Assembly: GCF_023015885.1 (NCBI RefSeq)
Contig: NZ_JALKBE010000003.1
Span: 186,001 to 250,000 of the forward strand
DNA length: 64,000 nucleotides
DNA from: Aliiroseovarius sp. S1123
GTDB taxonomy: Bacteria > Pseudomonadota > Alphaproteobacteria > Rhodobacterales > Rhodobacteraceae
Direction of reading: 5' to 3'
Below the pieces are notes generated by a model, which did not search any database, was not told the DNA's origin, and saw only the letters and a list, made by a program, of their open reading frames with translations. A program made the position numbers and the translations under genes. How positions within the stretch are numbered: position 1 is the stretch's first letter; the number at the start of each line of letters is the position of its first letter. Shown piece after piece: positions 8,472 through 16,810 of this stretch.

Positions 8472-9269
8472 TTATGCGTTGAATTTTTTGCCCTTGTGCG
8501 GGGCCCAGAGCTTCTTGTTCGTCAGGTACAGAAGCGAGGTCAGCAGGACCAGCATCAGGACCGAGATAAAGCCAGCTTGTTTGCGGGCCATCATCTTGGG
8601 CTCGGCGGTCCACATCAGGAAGGCTGCAACGTCTTCGGCCAAGTGGTGGGCCGAGTTGTTGTGGCCGTCGTCATACTCGACCGAGCCATCTTCCAGCTGC
8701 GGAGGCATCGACGTCCAGCCGCCCGGGAACACGTCGTTGCCGTTCAGGTACTGGCCAGCAACTTCCTGTTCCTTGCCGTTAAAGGCAGTCAGGAAAGACG
8801 CGATGTATTCCGCGCCACCCATGCCTTTAACCAGCTGGTTGATGCCGGTACCAGCAGGACCGTGGAAACCAGCGCGGGCTTTGGCCATCAGCGACAGGTC
8901 GGGACCCATGCCTTCACCCGATACGGTCGGGAAGAAGTCAGCCGGCACGCGGGCGCGGTCGTCATCCAGTTCCGGATCGTAGATGGTGAAGTTTTCGGCT
9001 GCATAAGCGCGCACTTCGTCCTCGGTGTACTCGGGGCCGCCTTTGTCCGACAGGGTACGCAGCGGAACGTAGCGCAGACCGTGACAGGCCGAGCAGACCT
9101 CGGTGTACACTTTCAGGCCACGACGCAGCTGTTCTTTGTCGTACTTGCCGAACGGACCCTCGAACGAGAAGGCCGTGTCATGGACTTCGCCGCCGGCGCC
9201 TGCGGCCTGAGCCGCGCCAGTGGCGAGACCCAGAGCGACGATCGCGGATGCTGTGAGTTGTTTGATCAT
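8472..9269 (-). CDS. petC: Cytochrome c1 of the cytochrome bc1 complex
   Basis: A 265-residue haem c protein of complex III. After a signal peptide ([22 protein letters not shown]) come the haem motif CSACH near residue 40, then [12 protein letters not shown]. The MPPQLEDG segment contains the probable axial Met, and a C-terminal membrane anchor ([19 protein letters not shown]) ends in a lysine-rich tail. It accepts electrons from the Rieske protein and passes them to cytochrome c2 or cy. The ATG at 9269 has AGAGGA upstream and lies 14 bases after petB; a start six codons earlier is possible but would overlap petB. Third gene of petABC. Confidence 0.97.
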   Translation of the reverse strand: MIKQLTASAIVALGLATGAAQAAGAGGEVHDTAFSFEGPFGKYDKEQLRRGLKVYTEVCSACHGLRYVPLRTLSDKGGPEYTEDEVRAYAAENFTIYDPELDDDRARVPADFFPTVSGEGMGPDLSLMAKARAGFHGPAGTGINQLVKGMGGAEYIASFLTAFNGKEQEVAGQYLNGNDVFPGGWTSMPPQLEDGSVEYDDGHNNSAHHLAEDVAAFLMWTAEPKMMARKQAGFISVLMLVLLTSLLYLTNKKLWAPHKGKKFNA

Positions 9270-9283
9270 TGTTCTCAATCCTC

Positions 9284-10597
9284 TCACTCGGCTGCGCCGG
9301 GATAGTGGGCGTTGAAGTCTTCCTCGATCGTTGCCGGGGGGGTGCTCGGTTTCTCGAACAGACCCAAGAGCGGCAGGATAACCAGGAAGTAGGCGAACCA
9401 GTAGGTCGACCCGATCAGCGAAATCCAGTCATGCGGGAAGTTCGTGTCACGAGCGCCAACCCACATCAGAACGACGAAGTCGATCAAGAGCAGGCGGTAC
9501 CACCATTTGAAGGCCGGGCGATACTGACCCGAACGTACCGACGAAGTGTCCAGCCACGGTGCCAGAGCCATCACGATGATGGCGCCGAACATGGCCAGCA
9601 CGCCGAAGAACTTCGCGTCAATGATGCCACCGGTCACGAAGCTGACCAGCTGCACAACCCAAACGTCTGCGGTGAAGGCACGCAGGATCGCGTAGAACGG
9701 CAGGAAGTACCATTCCGGAACGATGTGTGCGGGCGTCGCCAGAGCGTTTGCCTCGATGTAGTTGTCGGGGTGACCCAGATAGTTGGGCATGAAGCCGACG
9801 ATTGCGAAGAAGCCAACCAGGATCAGGCCCAGCGCGAACAGATCTTTGATCACGAAGTAGGGCCAGAACGGCAGGGTGTCTTTCTTGGCTTCTTCTTTCG
9901 ACCCACGGCGAACCTCAACACCGGTCGGGTTGTTGTTGCCCGTGGTGTGGAAGGCCCAGATGTGAACGGCGACAAGCGCAGCAATCACGAAGGGCAGCAG
10001 GTAGTGCAGCGAGAAGAAGCGGTTCAGCGTGGCGTTGTCCACAGCAGGTCCGCCCAGCAGGAAGGTCTGCAGCGGCTCGCCGATGAACGGGATCGCACCG
10101 AACAGGCCGGTGATAACCGTCGCACCCCAGAACGACATCTGACCCCAAGGCAAAACGTAACCCATGAAGCCGGTGGCCATCATCAGAAGATAGATGATCA
10201 TGCCGACGATCCATGTGATCTCGCGGGGGGCCTTGTACGAACCGTAGAACAGGCCACGGAAGATGTGGATGTATACGGCCAGGAAGAACAGCGATGCGCC
10301 ATTCATGTGAATATAGCGGATCATGTGACCGCCGTTCACGTTGCGCATGATGTGTTCGACCGAGGCAAACGCCAGATCAACATGCGGGGTATAGTGCATC
10401 ACCAGAATGATACCGGTGACAATCTGCATCACCAGGCAGAACGCCAGTACGATGCCCCAAATCCACCACCAGTTCAGGTTTTTCGGGGTGGGGATCATCA
10501 GCGTGCCATAGGCAAGGCCAACGATGGGCAGACGCTCGTCCAGCCACTTTTCAAAGCCCGACTTGGGCTCGTAGTGATCGTGAGGAATTCCAGACAT
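9284..10597 (-). CDS. petB: Cytochrome b of the cytochrome bc1 complex
   Basis: A 437-residue integral membrane protein, the catalytic core of ubiquinol:cytochrome c oxidoreductase. It has the eight-helix cytochrome b arrangement. Haem-ligand His residues lie in [12 protein letters not shown] and related helices, [19 protein letters not shown] spans the Qo cd1 region, PEWYF is at the Qo site, and a conserved [13 protein letters not shown] loop is present. Length matches the alphaproteobacterial form. It lies between the Rieske gene (11 bases upstream) and cytochrome c1. Confidence 0.98.
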   Translation of the reverse strand: MSGIPHDHYEPKSGFEKWLDERLPIVGLAYGTLMIPTPKNLNWWWIWGIVLAFCLVMQIVTGIILVMHYTPHVDLAFASVEHIMRNVNGGHMIRYIHMNGASLFFLAVYIHIFRGLFYGSYKAPREITWIVGMIIYLLMMATGFMGYVLPWGQMSFWGATVITGLFGAIPFIGEPLQTFLLGGPAVDNATLNRFFSLHYLLPFVIAALVAVHIWAFHTTGNNNPTGVEVRRGSKEEAKKDTLPFWPYFVIKDLFALGLILVGFFAIVGFMPNYLGHPDNYIEANALATPAHIVPEWYFLPFYAILRAFTADVWVVQLVSFVTGGIIDAKFFGVLAMFGAIIVMALAPWLDTSSVRSGQYRPAFKWWYRLLLIDFVVLMWVGARDTNFPHDWISLIGSTYWFAYFLVILPLLGLFEKPSTPPATIEEDFNAHYPGAAE

Positions 10598-10608
10598 GTA
10601 AGCCTCCC

Positions 10609-11175
10609 TTATCCCAGTTTGATCGTCGTTTCGTCGACGAACACGGCGACGGGAACGGGCAGGTTTTCAGGTGCCGGACCTTTACGGATACGGCCCGAGG
10701 TGTCGTAGTGCGAACCGTGGCAGGGGCAGTACCAGCCGCCGAACTCGCCAGCGCCGTCGCCAAGAGGCACACAGCCAAGGTGGGTACACACACCCATCAT
10801 CACCAGCCATTCGCCAGCTTCATCCATCGCACGGTTTTGGTCGTCAGCCGACAGGGCCGCATCGCGGTTGTCGTTACGCGCAAACGCATCGATCAGGTTG
10901 TCGGCGGCGTTGTCCGCACGGGCCTGTTCGATTTCTTCTGCGGTACGGCGGCGAATGAACACCGGCTTGCCCAGCCATTTCACGGTGATCTGGCTGCCGA
11001 CAGCAACGTCAGCAATATCAACGCGGATCGAGCTGAGCGCCCGAACATCGGCAGAGGGGTTCATTTGATTGACGAGCGGCCAAACAGCAGCACCAGCCGT
11101 TACGGCTGCGGCGCCACCGGTCGCATAGTAAAGGAAATCCCGGCGGGTTCCTTCGTGGTCGTCGGCGTGTGACAC
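10609..11175 (-). CDS. petA: Rieske iron-sulfur protein of the cytochrome bc1 complex
   Basis: A 188-residue 2Fe-2S protein. The N-terminus has a Tat motif ([11 protein letters not shown]) followed by one membrane anchor helix, the normal topology for bacterial Rieske proteins. The cluster ligands are in [10 protein letters not shown] and CPCHGSHYD; the Cys residues outside the ligands form the usual disulfide. It shuttles electrons from ubiquinol at cytochrome b to cytochrome c1. First gene of petABC; the roughly 300-base upstream region holds the promoter. In relatives RegA controls this operon, and a RegB/RegA system is present at the right end of this window. Confidence 0.98.
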   Translation of the reverse strand: MSHADDHEGTRRDFLYYATGGAAAVTAGAAVWPLVNQMNPSADVRALSSIRVDIADVAVGSQITVKWLGKPVFIRRRTAEEIEQARADNAADNLIDAFARNDNRDAALSADDQNRAMDEAGEWLVMMGVCTHLGCVPLGDGAGEFGGWYCPCHGSHYDTSGRIRKGPAPENLPVPVAVFVDETTIKLG

Positions 11176-11484
11176 GAGCGCATCTCCCTAGCTAGGTTGC
11201 AATATGGCAACCGACACGACTTAAGACCGCCTTTGCAAGCGGTCCGTTTCGCGGCTGTTTAGCTAACGAAACGCGCTCAGTCCAGAAGTCATTAGGGCGC
11301 AGGGGGTGGTTTTCAAGGATATGATACCCAGAAAACATGCTGCAGCTGCACTGTTGGCGCGAACATCTAAAATGTCAGAGATTATTTCGCGCAAACTTAG
11401 TCGCGCGCCCATGACTTAAATCAAATGGCGCGCGACAATTTGGCGCGTGAGTCGTTTGGGGATATTTTCGGCGCGGGGCTAGAT
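11176..11484. other. Intergenic region upstream of petABC
   Basis: No convincing open reading frame was seen. It must contain the petABC promoter on the minus strand. Features visible are a long inverted repeat at 11400-11436 (listed separately) and two copies of TTGGCGCG (about 11354-11361 and 11439-11446). No sharp -35/-10 pair could be called by eye. Confidence 0.6.
11400..11436. repeat. Perfect 10-bp inverted repeat GTCGCGCGCC / GGCGCGCGAC
   Basis: The arms are 11400-11409 and 11427-11436, separated by an AT-rich 17-base loop containing CTTAAATCAAA. If one bulged C is allowed the arms extend to CAT/ATG. Neither side has a clear T-run, so it is a weak intrinsic terminator candidate. It could equally be a protein-binding palindrome or the end of an element carrying the atypical gene at 11485-11961. 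Confidence 0.6.
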
Positions 11485-11961
11485 CTACAAGCTTTCGCTC
11501 ATAGCGCGCCGCCAGACCGAAATGAATTCCTCGGGGAGCCTTCGCTTACTAGGGTGCCCCCCACCTCCCCAGAGAAATTTTCCTCCTCGCGATGCCCGGT
11601 CTGGACTAGGGAACGCATCGAACTCGAGATAGTAGCGCAAGCATATCTCGCGCGCCTTCGGACTTGTTTTCCCAAATGACAACTGCGCAGAGGTAAGAGC
11701 ATTTCCCACCGTATTCATATCCACTGAACAAGAATAAACTTTACCCTCAAACTCAATCTCATCGAATGCGGTGTAGGGGTCAGCCTCAACAACCAATATG
11801 GTCTCACCGATTTCACCTTCAACCCAAATATACCCAAGCAACTTGTCATAATTTGAAGCGTCTTCAAACCAGACATCAGGACGCTCTGAAAGAGCCTCTA
11901 AAGAAATGTGCTCGACGTTCAATACGCCGGGATTGTCAATACCAACACAAACTGTAGCCAT
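11485..11961 (-). CDS. Hypothetical acidic protein, atypical composition
   Basis: I do not recognise this 158-residue protein. It starts MATVCVGIDNPGVLNVEH, is acidic in its first two thirds (DVWFEDASNYDKLLGY, GEIGETILVVEADPYT), has no signal peptide or membrane helix, and ends in a basic, Gly-rich segment (SRGGKFLWGGGGHPSKRR). It is noticeably more AT-rich than the GST gene downstream, which suggests horizontal acquisition. It could be a cytoplasmic immunity-type or accessory protein, but nothing in the sequence proves that. Coding potential is supported by its length and by the lack of a better frame. Confidence 0.5.
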   Translation of the reverse strand: MATVCVGIDNPGVLNVEHISLEALSERPDVWFEDASNYDKLLGYIWVEGEIGETILVVEADPYTAFDEIEFEGKVYSCSVDMNTVGNALTSAQLSFGKTSPKAREICLRYYLEFDAFPSPDRASRGGKFLWGGGGHPSKRRLPEEFISVWRRAMSESL

Positions 11962-11982
11962 TATGTAGCGCTCATACTCAAA

Positions 11983-12585
11983 TCAAACCGGCTTCGTCGC
12001 CTTCATGCTTTCCCGCTCGCAGAAAACGGCGAACCAGTCGTCCAGCGCATCACGGCCCTTGCGCCAGCCGCGGGCGTCGTGGCGGAAATCCAGATAGCCC
12101 AGCGCGCAACCGACCGCGATTTGGCCCATGTCCAGCGGGCCGGACAGGTGGCTCATCCAGCGGGTATTCAACGCGTCCAGCGCGCCCTCGATCTTGCCCC
12201 ATTGACCTTCGATCCAGTCCTCGAACCGCATCCCTTCTGGGCGCAGGCGTAGTTCGTAGGTCATCAAAACGGCGGCATCCATCATCGCGTCTGCCGTCGC
12301 CTCCAGCGTCAGGACGTCCCAAATCTGGTGCTCGGGATAGAGCTTCCCGCCACTGCGCGCGTCCAGAAAGCGGGTGATCACACGGCTGTCATAAAGCGTC
12401 GGGGCGTCGGGCCGGATCAAAGCCGGGATTTTCGACAGGGGATTTGCCGCCGTCACCGTGGGGTCTGGGGCGGTCGGCAAGGTGGCCGCCATGATCTCTT
12501 CCACGTCGCCCTCTTGGCCGGTTTCTTGCAACAGCACGCGCACCTTGCGCGCAAACGGGGACGTCACGGACGAGATCAATTGCAT
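11983..12585 (-). CDS. Glutathione S-transferase family protein
   Basis: A 200-residue GST with the N-terminal thioredoxin-like domain (MQLISSVTSPFARKVRVLLQETG, where the Ser of TSPFARKVR is the probable catalytic residue). The glutathione-binding segment follows (NPLSKIPALI, then TLYDSRVITRFLD), and then an all-helical C-terminal domain. It probably conjugates or reduces small electrophiles with glutathione; the substrate is unknown. It is downstream of the small membrane protein gene at 12589 with a three-base gap, so the two are probably one transcript. Confidence 0.9.
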   Translation of the reverse strand: MQLISSVTSPFARKVRVLLQETGQEGDVEEIMAATLPTAPDPTVTAANPLSKIPALIRPDAPTLYDSRVITRFLDARSGGKLYPEHQIWDVLTLEATADAMMDAAVLMTYELRLRPEGMRFEDWIEGQWGKIEGALDALNTRWMSHLSGPLDMGQIAVGCALGYLDFRHDARGWRKGRDALDDWFAVFCERESMKATKPV

Positions 12586-12588
12586 GGC

Positions 12589-12879
12589 TTATACCTTTCG
12601 AAAGCGAATGCGGGTCAGGCCGACGGCGTCAATCTCGACCCCCGGACCATTTTCCCCAAGTCGGATCACACGGCGCATCCGTGCAGTGGCGTTGACTTGC
12701 TCGTGCTCGTCTGACTTTTCGCGCCGCGCGGTCAGCCCTTCGGGCATCTCGTCCAAGGCGTCTTCATGACGCTGATCCCGCCGCCCACGTTCAACCGAAC
12801 GGGCGATGGCATAGGTGGTCAGGGCGACGGCGCCATAGCGCAGCGCAACGGCAGCAATTGGGGCAAGCGGTAAGGCCAT
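12589..12879 (-). CDS. Small hypothetical protein with one N-terminal membrane segment
   Basis: A 96-residue protein, family not recognised by name. Residues 1-25 form a hydrophobic segment (LPLAPIAAVALRYGAVALTTYAIA). A highly charged middle follows (SVERGRRDQRHEDALDEMP) and a small C-terminal beta-rich part (MRRVIRLGENGPGVEIDAVGLTRIRFRKV). It probably sits in the inner membrane with the C-terminus in the cytoplasm. A good ribosome binding site (AAGGAGGATCC) precedes the ATG. It lies three bases before the GST gene. Confidence 0.65.
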   Translation of the reverse strand: MALPLAPIAAVALRYGAVALTTYAIARSVERGRRDQRHEDALDEMPEGLTARREKSDEHEQVNATARMRRVIRLGENGPGVEIDAVGLTRIRFRKV

Positions 12880-12928
12880 AGGATCCTCCTTACATAGAAA
12901 TGTAGGTGGGCCGGGGGCTTATGTCCAC

Positions 12929-13537
12929 TTACGCGGGCGGATCGTCCATCAGTTTGGCGATTTCGGCAAGCTCTTGCCCAAAGCCCGTATGCATCTGCGC
13001 GGCCGCAGCTTCGCGCACCGGATCATCCTTGTTCTGACCCAGTTTCCACGTGCCGTCGATGGTTTCGACCTCAAGTCGCATGGGGACGATCATGCTCTCC
13101 ATCTTGGTCACCACCTCGGGCGTCATCTTGTCGAAGGTCCAGGGGGCTTTGCCGTCAATCCGCGCTTCATAGGCGGCGGTCTGGCGGACCAGAATGTCAT
13201 GCAGCGCGTCGTGTTCCAGCGGCACCAAGCGCCCGCGCAGATGCACGGCGACATAGTTCCACGTGGGCACCTGTTGGTCCGCCCCGTACCAATCGGGCGA
13301 GACATAGCCGTCTGGCCCGGTCACCGCGATCACCGCATTCACCGCACCCACCCGCGCGATGGGGTTCGAGCGGACCAGATGGAACTCAGCCAGCTTCCCG
13401 TCATCGGACAGCAGAAACGGGATATGGGACAAAAGCGGCGCATCCCCCGCCACGCAGAGCGTGCCAAAGGCGCGGGTCTGGGCGAAGGCGATGTTCTGGT
13501 CGCGTTGACTGCGGCGAAAGACAGGGTTCGGGTGCAT
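12929..13537 (-). CDS. FMN-binding negative transcriptional regulator, PaiB family
   Basis: A 202-residue protein of the PaiB/FMN-binding split-barrel family. Family marks are MHPNPVFR at the start, HIPFLL near residue 38, the VPTWNYVAVHLRG block near residue 88 and the WKLGQNK motif near residue 165. Bacillus PaiB is described as a repressor of sporulation and protease genes and binds flavin; in roseobacters its target is unknown and an enzymatic role is possible. It is 33 bases upstream of the mtaB stop side and in the same direction, so it may be the distal gene of the dapF-mtaB transcript. Confidence 0.85.
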   Translation of the reverse strand: MHPNPVFRRSQRDQNIAFAQTRAFGTLCVAGDAPLLSHIPFLLSDDGKLAEFHLVRSNPIARVGAVNAVIAVTGPDGYVSPDWYGADQQVPTWNYVAVHLRGRLVPLEHDALHDILVRQTAAYEARIDGKAPWTFDKMTPEVVTKMESMIVPMRLEVETIDGTWKLGQNKDDPVREAAAAQMHTGFGQELAEIAKLMDDPPA

Positions 13538-13570
13538 GGCGGGTCCTCTGACAATGCTGAGGACAGGTGA

Positions 13571-14833
13571 TCAGACAACCAGCTGTTTGTCTACGATCCG
13601 TATGGGCGTGGCGGTGATCAGCGCGCCCTCTTCCTGAGGCGTATCGAACACAACTTCGGCGAAGTGCGCGGTGCGGCCCATCGTTGGGTTCTCCATCAGA
13701 ATCTGATGTTCCTGCCCTACTTGCGCTTCCAGATGCCGCTGAACCTGCGCATCACCCGCCGCCCGCAGTCGCGCCGCGCGCGCCTTGATCACGTTGCCAT
13801 CCACGGTGTTGGGGATTTTCGCGGCAGGCGTGCCTTCGCGTTTCGAATAGGGGAAGACGTGCAGCCATGTCAGGTCGCAATCCTCGACCAGCTTCACGCT
13901 GTTTTCGAAATGCGCATCTGTTTCGGTGGGGAAGCCCGCGATGATGTCGGCCCCGAAGGTGATGCCCGGGCGCAACTTGCGCGCCTCTTCACAGAAGGCA
14001 ATCGCATCGTCGCGCAGGTGCCGCCGCTTCATCCGCTTCAGAATCAGGTCATCCCCGTGCTGAAGACTGAGGTGCAGATGCGGCATCAAGCGCGGTTCAG
14101 ACGCGATGGCCAGCATCAGGTTCTCATCCGCCTCAATCGAATCGATCGAGCTGATGCGCAGGCGTGGCAGATCCGGCACCAGACGCAGGATGCGCATGAC
14201 CAGATCGCCCAAGCGCGGCTCTCCGGGCAGATCGGCGCCCCAGCTTGTCAGGTCCACGCCGGTCAGGACGACCTCGTTAAAGCCACGATCCACAAGGCGT
14301 TTGATCTGATCGACCACGACGCCCGCAGGCACCGAGCGCGAATTTCCGCGGCCATAGGGGATGATGCAGAAGGTGCAGCGGTGGTCGCAGCCGTTTTGAA
14401 CCTGCACATAGGCGCGCGACCGGGTGCCGAACCCATCGATCAGGTGGCTGGCGGTCTCGGTCACGGACATGATGTCATTGACCTGCACGCGCTCCGTCTC
14501 TCCGATCAGGTCGGGGGCAAGGCCCGCCCAAGTCTCGGGTGACATCTTTTCGTGGTTGCCGATGACCGCGTCGACCTCGTCCATGTTGGCGAAGGTCTCG
14601 GGTTCGGTCTGCGCCGCACAACCGGTGACGATCACCTTGGCGTCGGGATTTTCCCGGCGAAGCTTGCGGATTTCCTGACGGGCTTTGCGCACGGCCTCAG
14701 CCGTCACAGCGCAGGTGTTTACCACCACGGCGCCCTCGACGCCGGCCTCGTCGGCCAGACGCTTCATCGCCTCGGTTTCATAGGCGTTCAGGCGACAGCC
14801 AAGCGTCGCGAAAATTGGGGGTTTCGCGCCCAT
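13571..14833 (-). CDS. mtaB: tRNA t6A37 methylthiotransferase
   Basis: A 420-residue radical-SAM methylthiotransferase. The N-terminal UPF0004 domain has Cys residues for one cluster (TLGCRLNAYE, VVNTCAVT, VTGCAAQ). The radical SAM motif CDHRCTFC lies near residue 151, and a short TRAM-like domain ends the protein. It converts t6A to ms2t6A at position 37 of tRNAs reading ANN codons. The MtaB subgroup (rather than MiaB or RimO) is suggested by the short N-terminus PPIFATLGCRLNAYETEAM. It begins one base after the dapF stop codon. Confidence 0.93.
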   Translation of the reverse strand: MGAKPPIFATLGCRLNAYETEAMKRLADEAGVEGAVVVNTCAVTAEAVRKARQEIRKLRRENPDAKVIVTGCAAQTEPETFANMDEVDAVIGNHEKMSPETWAGLAPDLIGETERVQVNDIMSVTETASHLIDGFGTRSRAYVQVQNGCDHRCTFCIIPYGRGNSRSVPAGVVVDQIKRLVDRGFNEVVLTGVDLTSWGADLPGEPRLGDLVMRILRLVPDLPRLRISSIDSIEADENLMLAIASEPRLMPHLHLSLQHGDDLILKRMKRRHLRDDAIAFCEEARKLRPGITFGADIIAGFPTETDAHFENSVKLVEDCDLTWLHVFPYSKREGTPAAKIPNTVDGNVIKARAARLRAAGDAQVQRHLEAQVGQEHQILMENPTMGRTAHFAEVVFDTPQEEGALITATPIRIVDKQLVV

Positions 14834-14834
14834 C

Positions 14835-15671
14835 TTACAGACCCTTCAGAAAGGCTTGCGTCAGCTGGCCACTATAAACAAAGGCGGTGGGGCCGGTCAT
14901 CCAGACGCCATCCTCGCGCCAATCCAAGGTCAGCCAGCCGCCATCCAGCTCCATCCGCACACGCTTGTCGGTCAGGCCGCGCTGATGGGCGGCGACGGCC
15001 GTGGCACAAGCGCCCGAACCGCAGGCCAGCGTAATGCCCGTGCCGCGTTCCCAGACGCGCATCCGAATCTCGTCGCGCGACCGGATTTCAGCAAACTCGA
15101 CATTGGTGGCTTCGGGGAACAGCGGATCGGTCTCGAAGCCCGGCCCGATACCGGCGACATCCACAGCATCGGCATCGTCCACAAAGAACACGCAATGGGG
15201 ATTGCCCATCCCCACAGCGACAGGGTCGCCTTCCAGCGGCAGGTGCTGCAGATCCACGTCTTGCGCCAGAGGCACCTCTTGCCACGTTAGCTGAGGTTGG
15301 CCCATGTTCACCGCGACCAGATCACCATCTGCGCGTGCTTCAAGCACCCCGCGCGAGGTGCGGATGGTCAGGGCATCCTTGCCGGTCTGATCCATCATAT
15401 AGCGCGCCACGCAACGGGTCGCGTTTCCGCACGCCCCGGCCCGACTGCCATCCGAATTCCAAAAATCCAGATCAATATCGGCCACGTCCGAGCTGCGAAT
15501 CTCGGCCAGCTGATCAAAGCCAACGCCGCGATTGCGATCACCCAACCCAGCCGCCAATTCGCGAGTCACAACAGCATCGCGCCCCCGTGAATCAATCATC
15601 ACGAAGTCATTGCCCGCCCCATGCCATTTCATGAACTCAAGGCCATTCATATGTGTCTGCGCATCTGCCAT
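14835..15671 (-). CDS. dapF: Diaminopimelate epimerase
   Basis: A 278-residue enzyme (from the chosen start) that interconverts LL- and meso-diaminopimelate for lysine and peptidoglycan synthesis. It shows the N-terminal [15 protein letters not shown] block, the catalytic Cys in GACGNATRC and the second catalytic Cys in [11 protein letters not shown]. The frame is open for 35 further codons, but those residues (rich in W, Q and H) are not typical of the family. I chose the ATG before [12 protein letters not shown]; the ATG before NGLEF is almost as likely. It lies directly upstream of mtaB, and the tRNA-Lys gene diverges upstream. Confidence 0.93.
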   Translation of the reverse strand: MADAQTHMNGLEFMKWHGAGNDFVMIDSRGRDAVVTRELAAGLGDRNRGVGFDQLAEIRSSDVADIDLDFWNSDGSRAGACGNATRCVARYMMDQTGKDALTIRTSRGVLEARADGDLVAVNMGQPQLTWQEVPLAQDVDLQHLPLEGDPVAVGMGNPHCVFFVDDADAVDVAGIGPGFETDPLFPEATNVEFAEIRSRDEIRMRVWERGTGITLACGSGACATAVAAHQRGLTDKRVRMELDGGWLTLDWREDGVWMTGPTAFVYSGQLTQAFLKGL

Positions 15672-15781
15672 GAGCCGCGATATAAGCCCTTGGCAAAACT
15701 TTTGCCAGAGATCGTGCAGATTCATTCGAAAATGGGGTTGACCCCACCCGCCACTCCCTTTAGTCACCGCGCTCACAGAGT

Positions 15782-15857
15782 GGGCCGTTAGCTCAGTTGG
15801 TAGAGCAACTGACTTTTAATCAGTGGGTCGAAGGTTCGAATCCTTCACGGCTCACCA
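15782..15857 (+). tRNA. tRNA-Lys (TTT anticodon)
   Basis: It folds as a full cloverleaf. The acceptor arm is GGGCCGT paired with ACGGCTC, the D-arm GCTCAGTTGGTAGAGC, the anticodon stem-loop CTGACTTTTAATCAG with anticodon TTT, and the T-arm GAAGGTTCGAATCCTTC. The CCA end is encoded (15855-15857). It marks the left boundary of the accessory segment; tRNA genes are common integration sites, but no second copy of its 3' end was seen inside the window. Confidence 0.98.
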
Positions 15858-15864
15858 CTTTTTC

Positions 15865-15895
15865 AAAGGCTTAGCCAGAGATGGCTGGGCCTTTT
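15865..15895 (+). terminator. Imperfect hairpin terminator after tRNA-Lys
   Basis: Paired segments AAAGGC/GCCTTT and AGCCA/TGGCT enclose a GAGA loop, followed by a short T-run (CCTTTTG). It is placed directly after the tRNA. Confidence 0.65.
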
Positions 15896-16396
15896 GACGT
15901 TCTGGGTGCCAGAATGGGTACCAAATCTACTGAACTCCTTGTCTGGCTATGCGACCAGATTCGTCGGCGTATGATTTGACCATAGAGGATCACGCAAACC
16001 TCGTCCGCCCCCCAAGGGCTTCCTTTCACCCTCTCCTCTATGATCGCTCAGAATACATGGGATGATTTTACCATTGCTCGGAAACGGGCTTTCAATCCGA
16101 GCCATGCCTCCCCCTCCGGCTGTGCTCTGCTGACTGAGAGAGGAAGAAACCGATCCCGGGCAACAGGAGTGAAGAGTAGCCCAAGCTACGCCGGAAACTG
16201 TCTAAACATTGGGTAGTAGCTCAATCCCCATGGGCAGTCCAAGCGTTATTGGTTGCAGAGAGGCACAAAAAATAGCCAGAGATGCATTTGTCGATGGAAA
16301 ACAGTTTGATCATCCACTAACAGAAGAAGGCCTCATTGAGGCCGTGCTAACAAAGCAAGATGCGCTTTGGGAAAAGTCTAAAAGAGAGAAGTGGCT
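15896..16396. other. About 500 bases without a convincing gene
   Basis: The stretch is less GC-rich than its surroundings and carries only short frames. One 21-codon frame starts ATGGGTACCAAATC near 15914. A 73-codon frame at 16209-16430 (KIARDAFVDGKQFDHPLTEE and onwards) overlaps the ACP start and has no clear ribosome binding site. Either could be the remains of integrated DNA. It presumably holds the promoter for the acyl carrier protein gene. Confidence 0.5.
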
Positions 16397-16639
16397 ATGG
16401 CAGATTTGGCTCAGGAATTGCATGATCTGATCACGGAAGAAACCGGCATGGATGCCAGTGAATTTACGGCTGACACATGTTTGTTTTCGGAAGGGTTCAT
16501 CGACAGTTTCACGATGACTTCGGTCATTGCGTATATCGAAGAAACCCACGCGGTTGAGATCCCTCAGTCCGAGATCACGCTTGAGAACTTTGACACGATC
16601 AACAACATGGTTGGGTTCATCACGCGGGCGAAGGGCTGA
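16397..16639 (+). CDS. Acyl carrier protein (stand-alone carrier)
   Basis: An 80-residue four-helix carrier protein. The phosphopantetheine site is Ser37 in GFIDSFTM, where fatty-acid ACP has DSL; the replacement of Leu by Phe and the rest of the sequence (VEIPQSEITLENFDTINNM) mark it as a specialised carrier rather than the AcpP of fatty acid synthesis. It should be loaded by a phosphopantetheinyl transferase encoded elsewhere. It points toward the operon at 16811-22330, which encodes an AMP-forming ligase and a PLP decarboxylase, the usual companions of such a carrier. I infer that the ligase charges it. Start: ATG 16397; a GTG two codons earlier is possible. Confidence 0.88.
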   Translation: MADLAQELHDLITEETGMDASEFTADTCLFSEGFIDSFTMTSVIAYIEETHAVEIPQSEITLENFDTINNMVGFITRAKG

Positions 16640-16810
16640 CATCCGGCCGAGAGGCCGTCGCGTTCAAGTACAAGGCTTGGTTGGGTCACGCCAACTGGTG
16701 CGTCAACAGTGTCGCTTGGGTCCAAAGCGACCTGACCATTCCCTCAGAGCGACCCCATGCGTAACCCGCGCAGATTTCGGCTGTGCTGCCACGGCTTCTT
16801 GCCCTTGATG

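Noticed and set aside
9269-10708. Very long plus-strand frame (479 codons) opposite petB
   Set aside because: It mirrors cytochrome b on the other strand; the composition (Gln, Arg, His, Glu) is the usual shadow of a GC-rich gene and no domain is visible.
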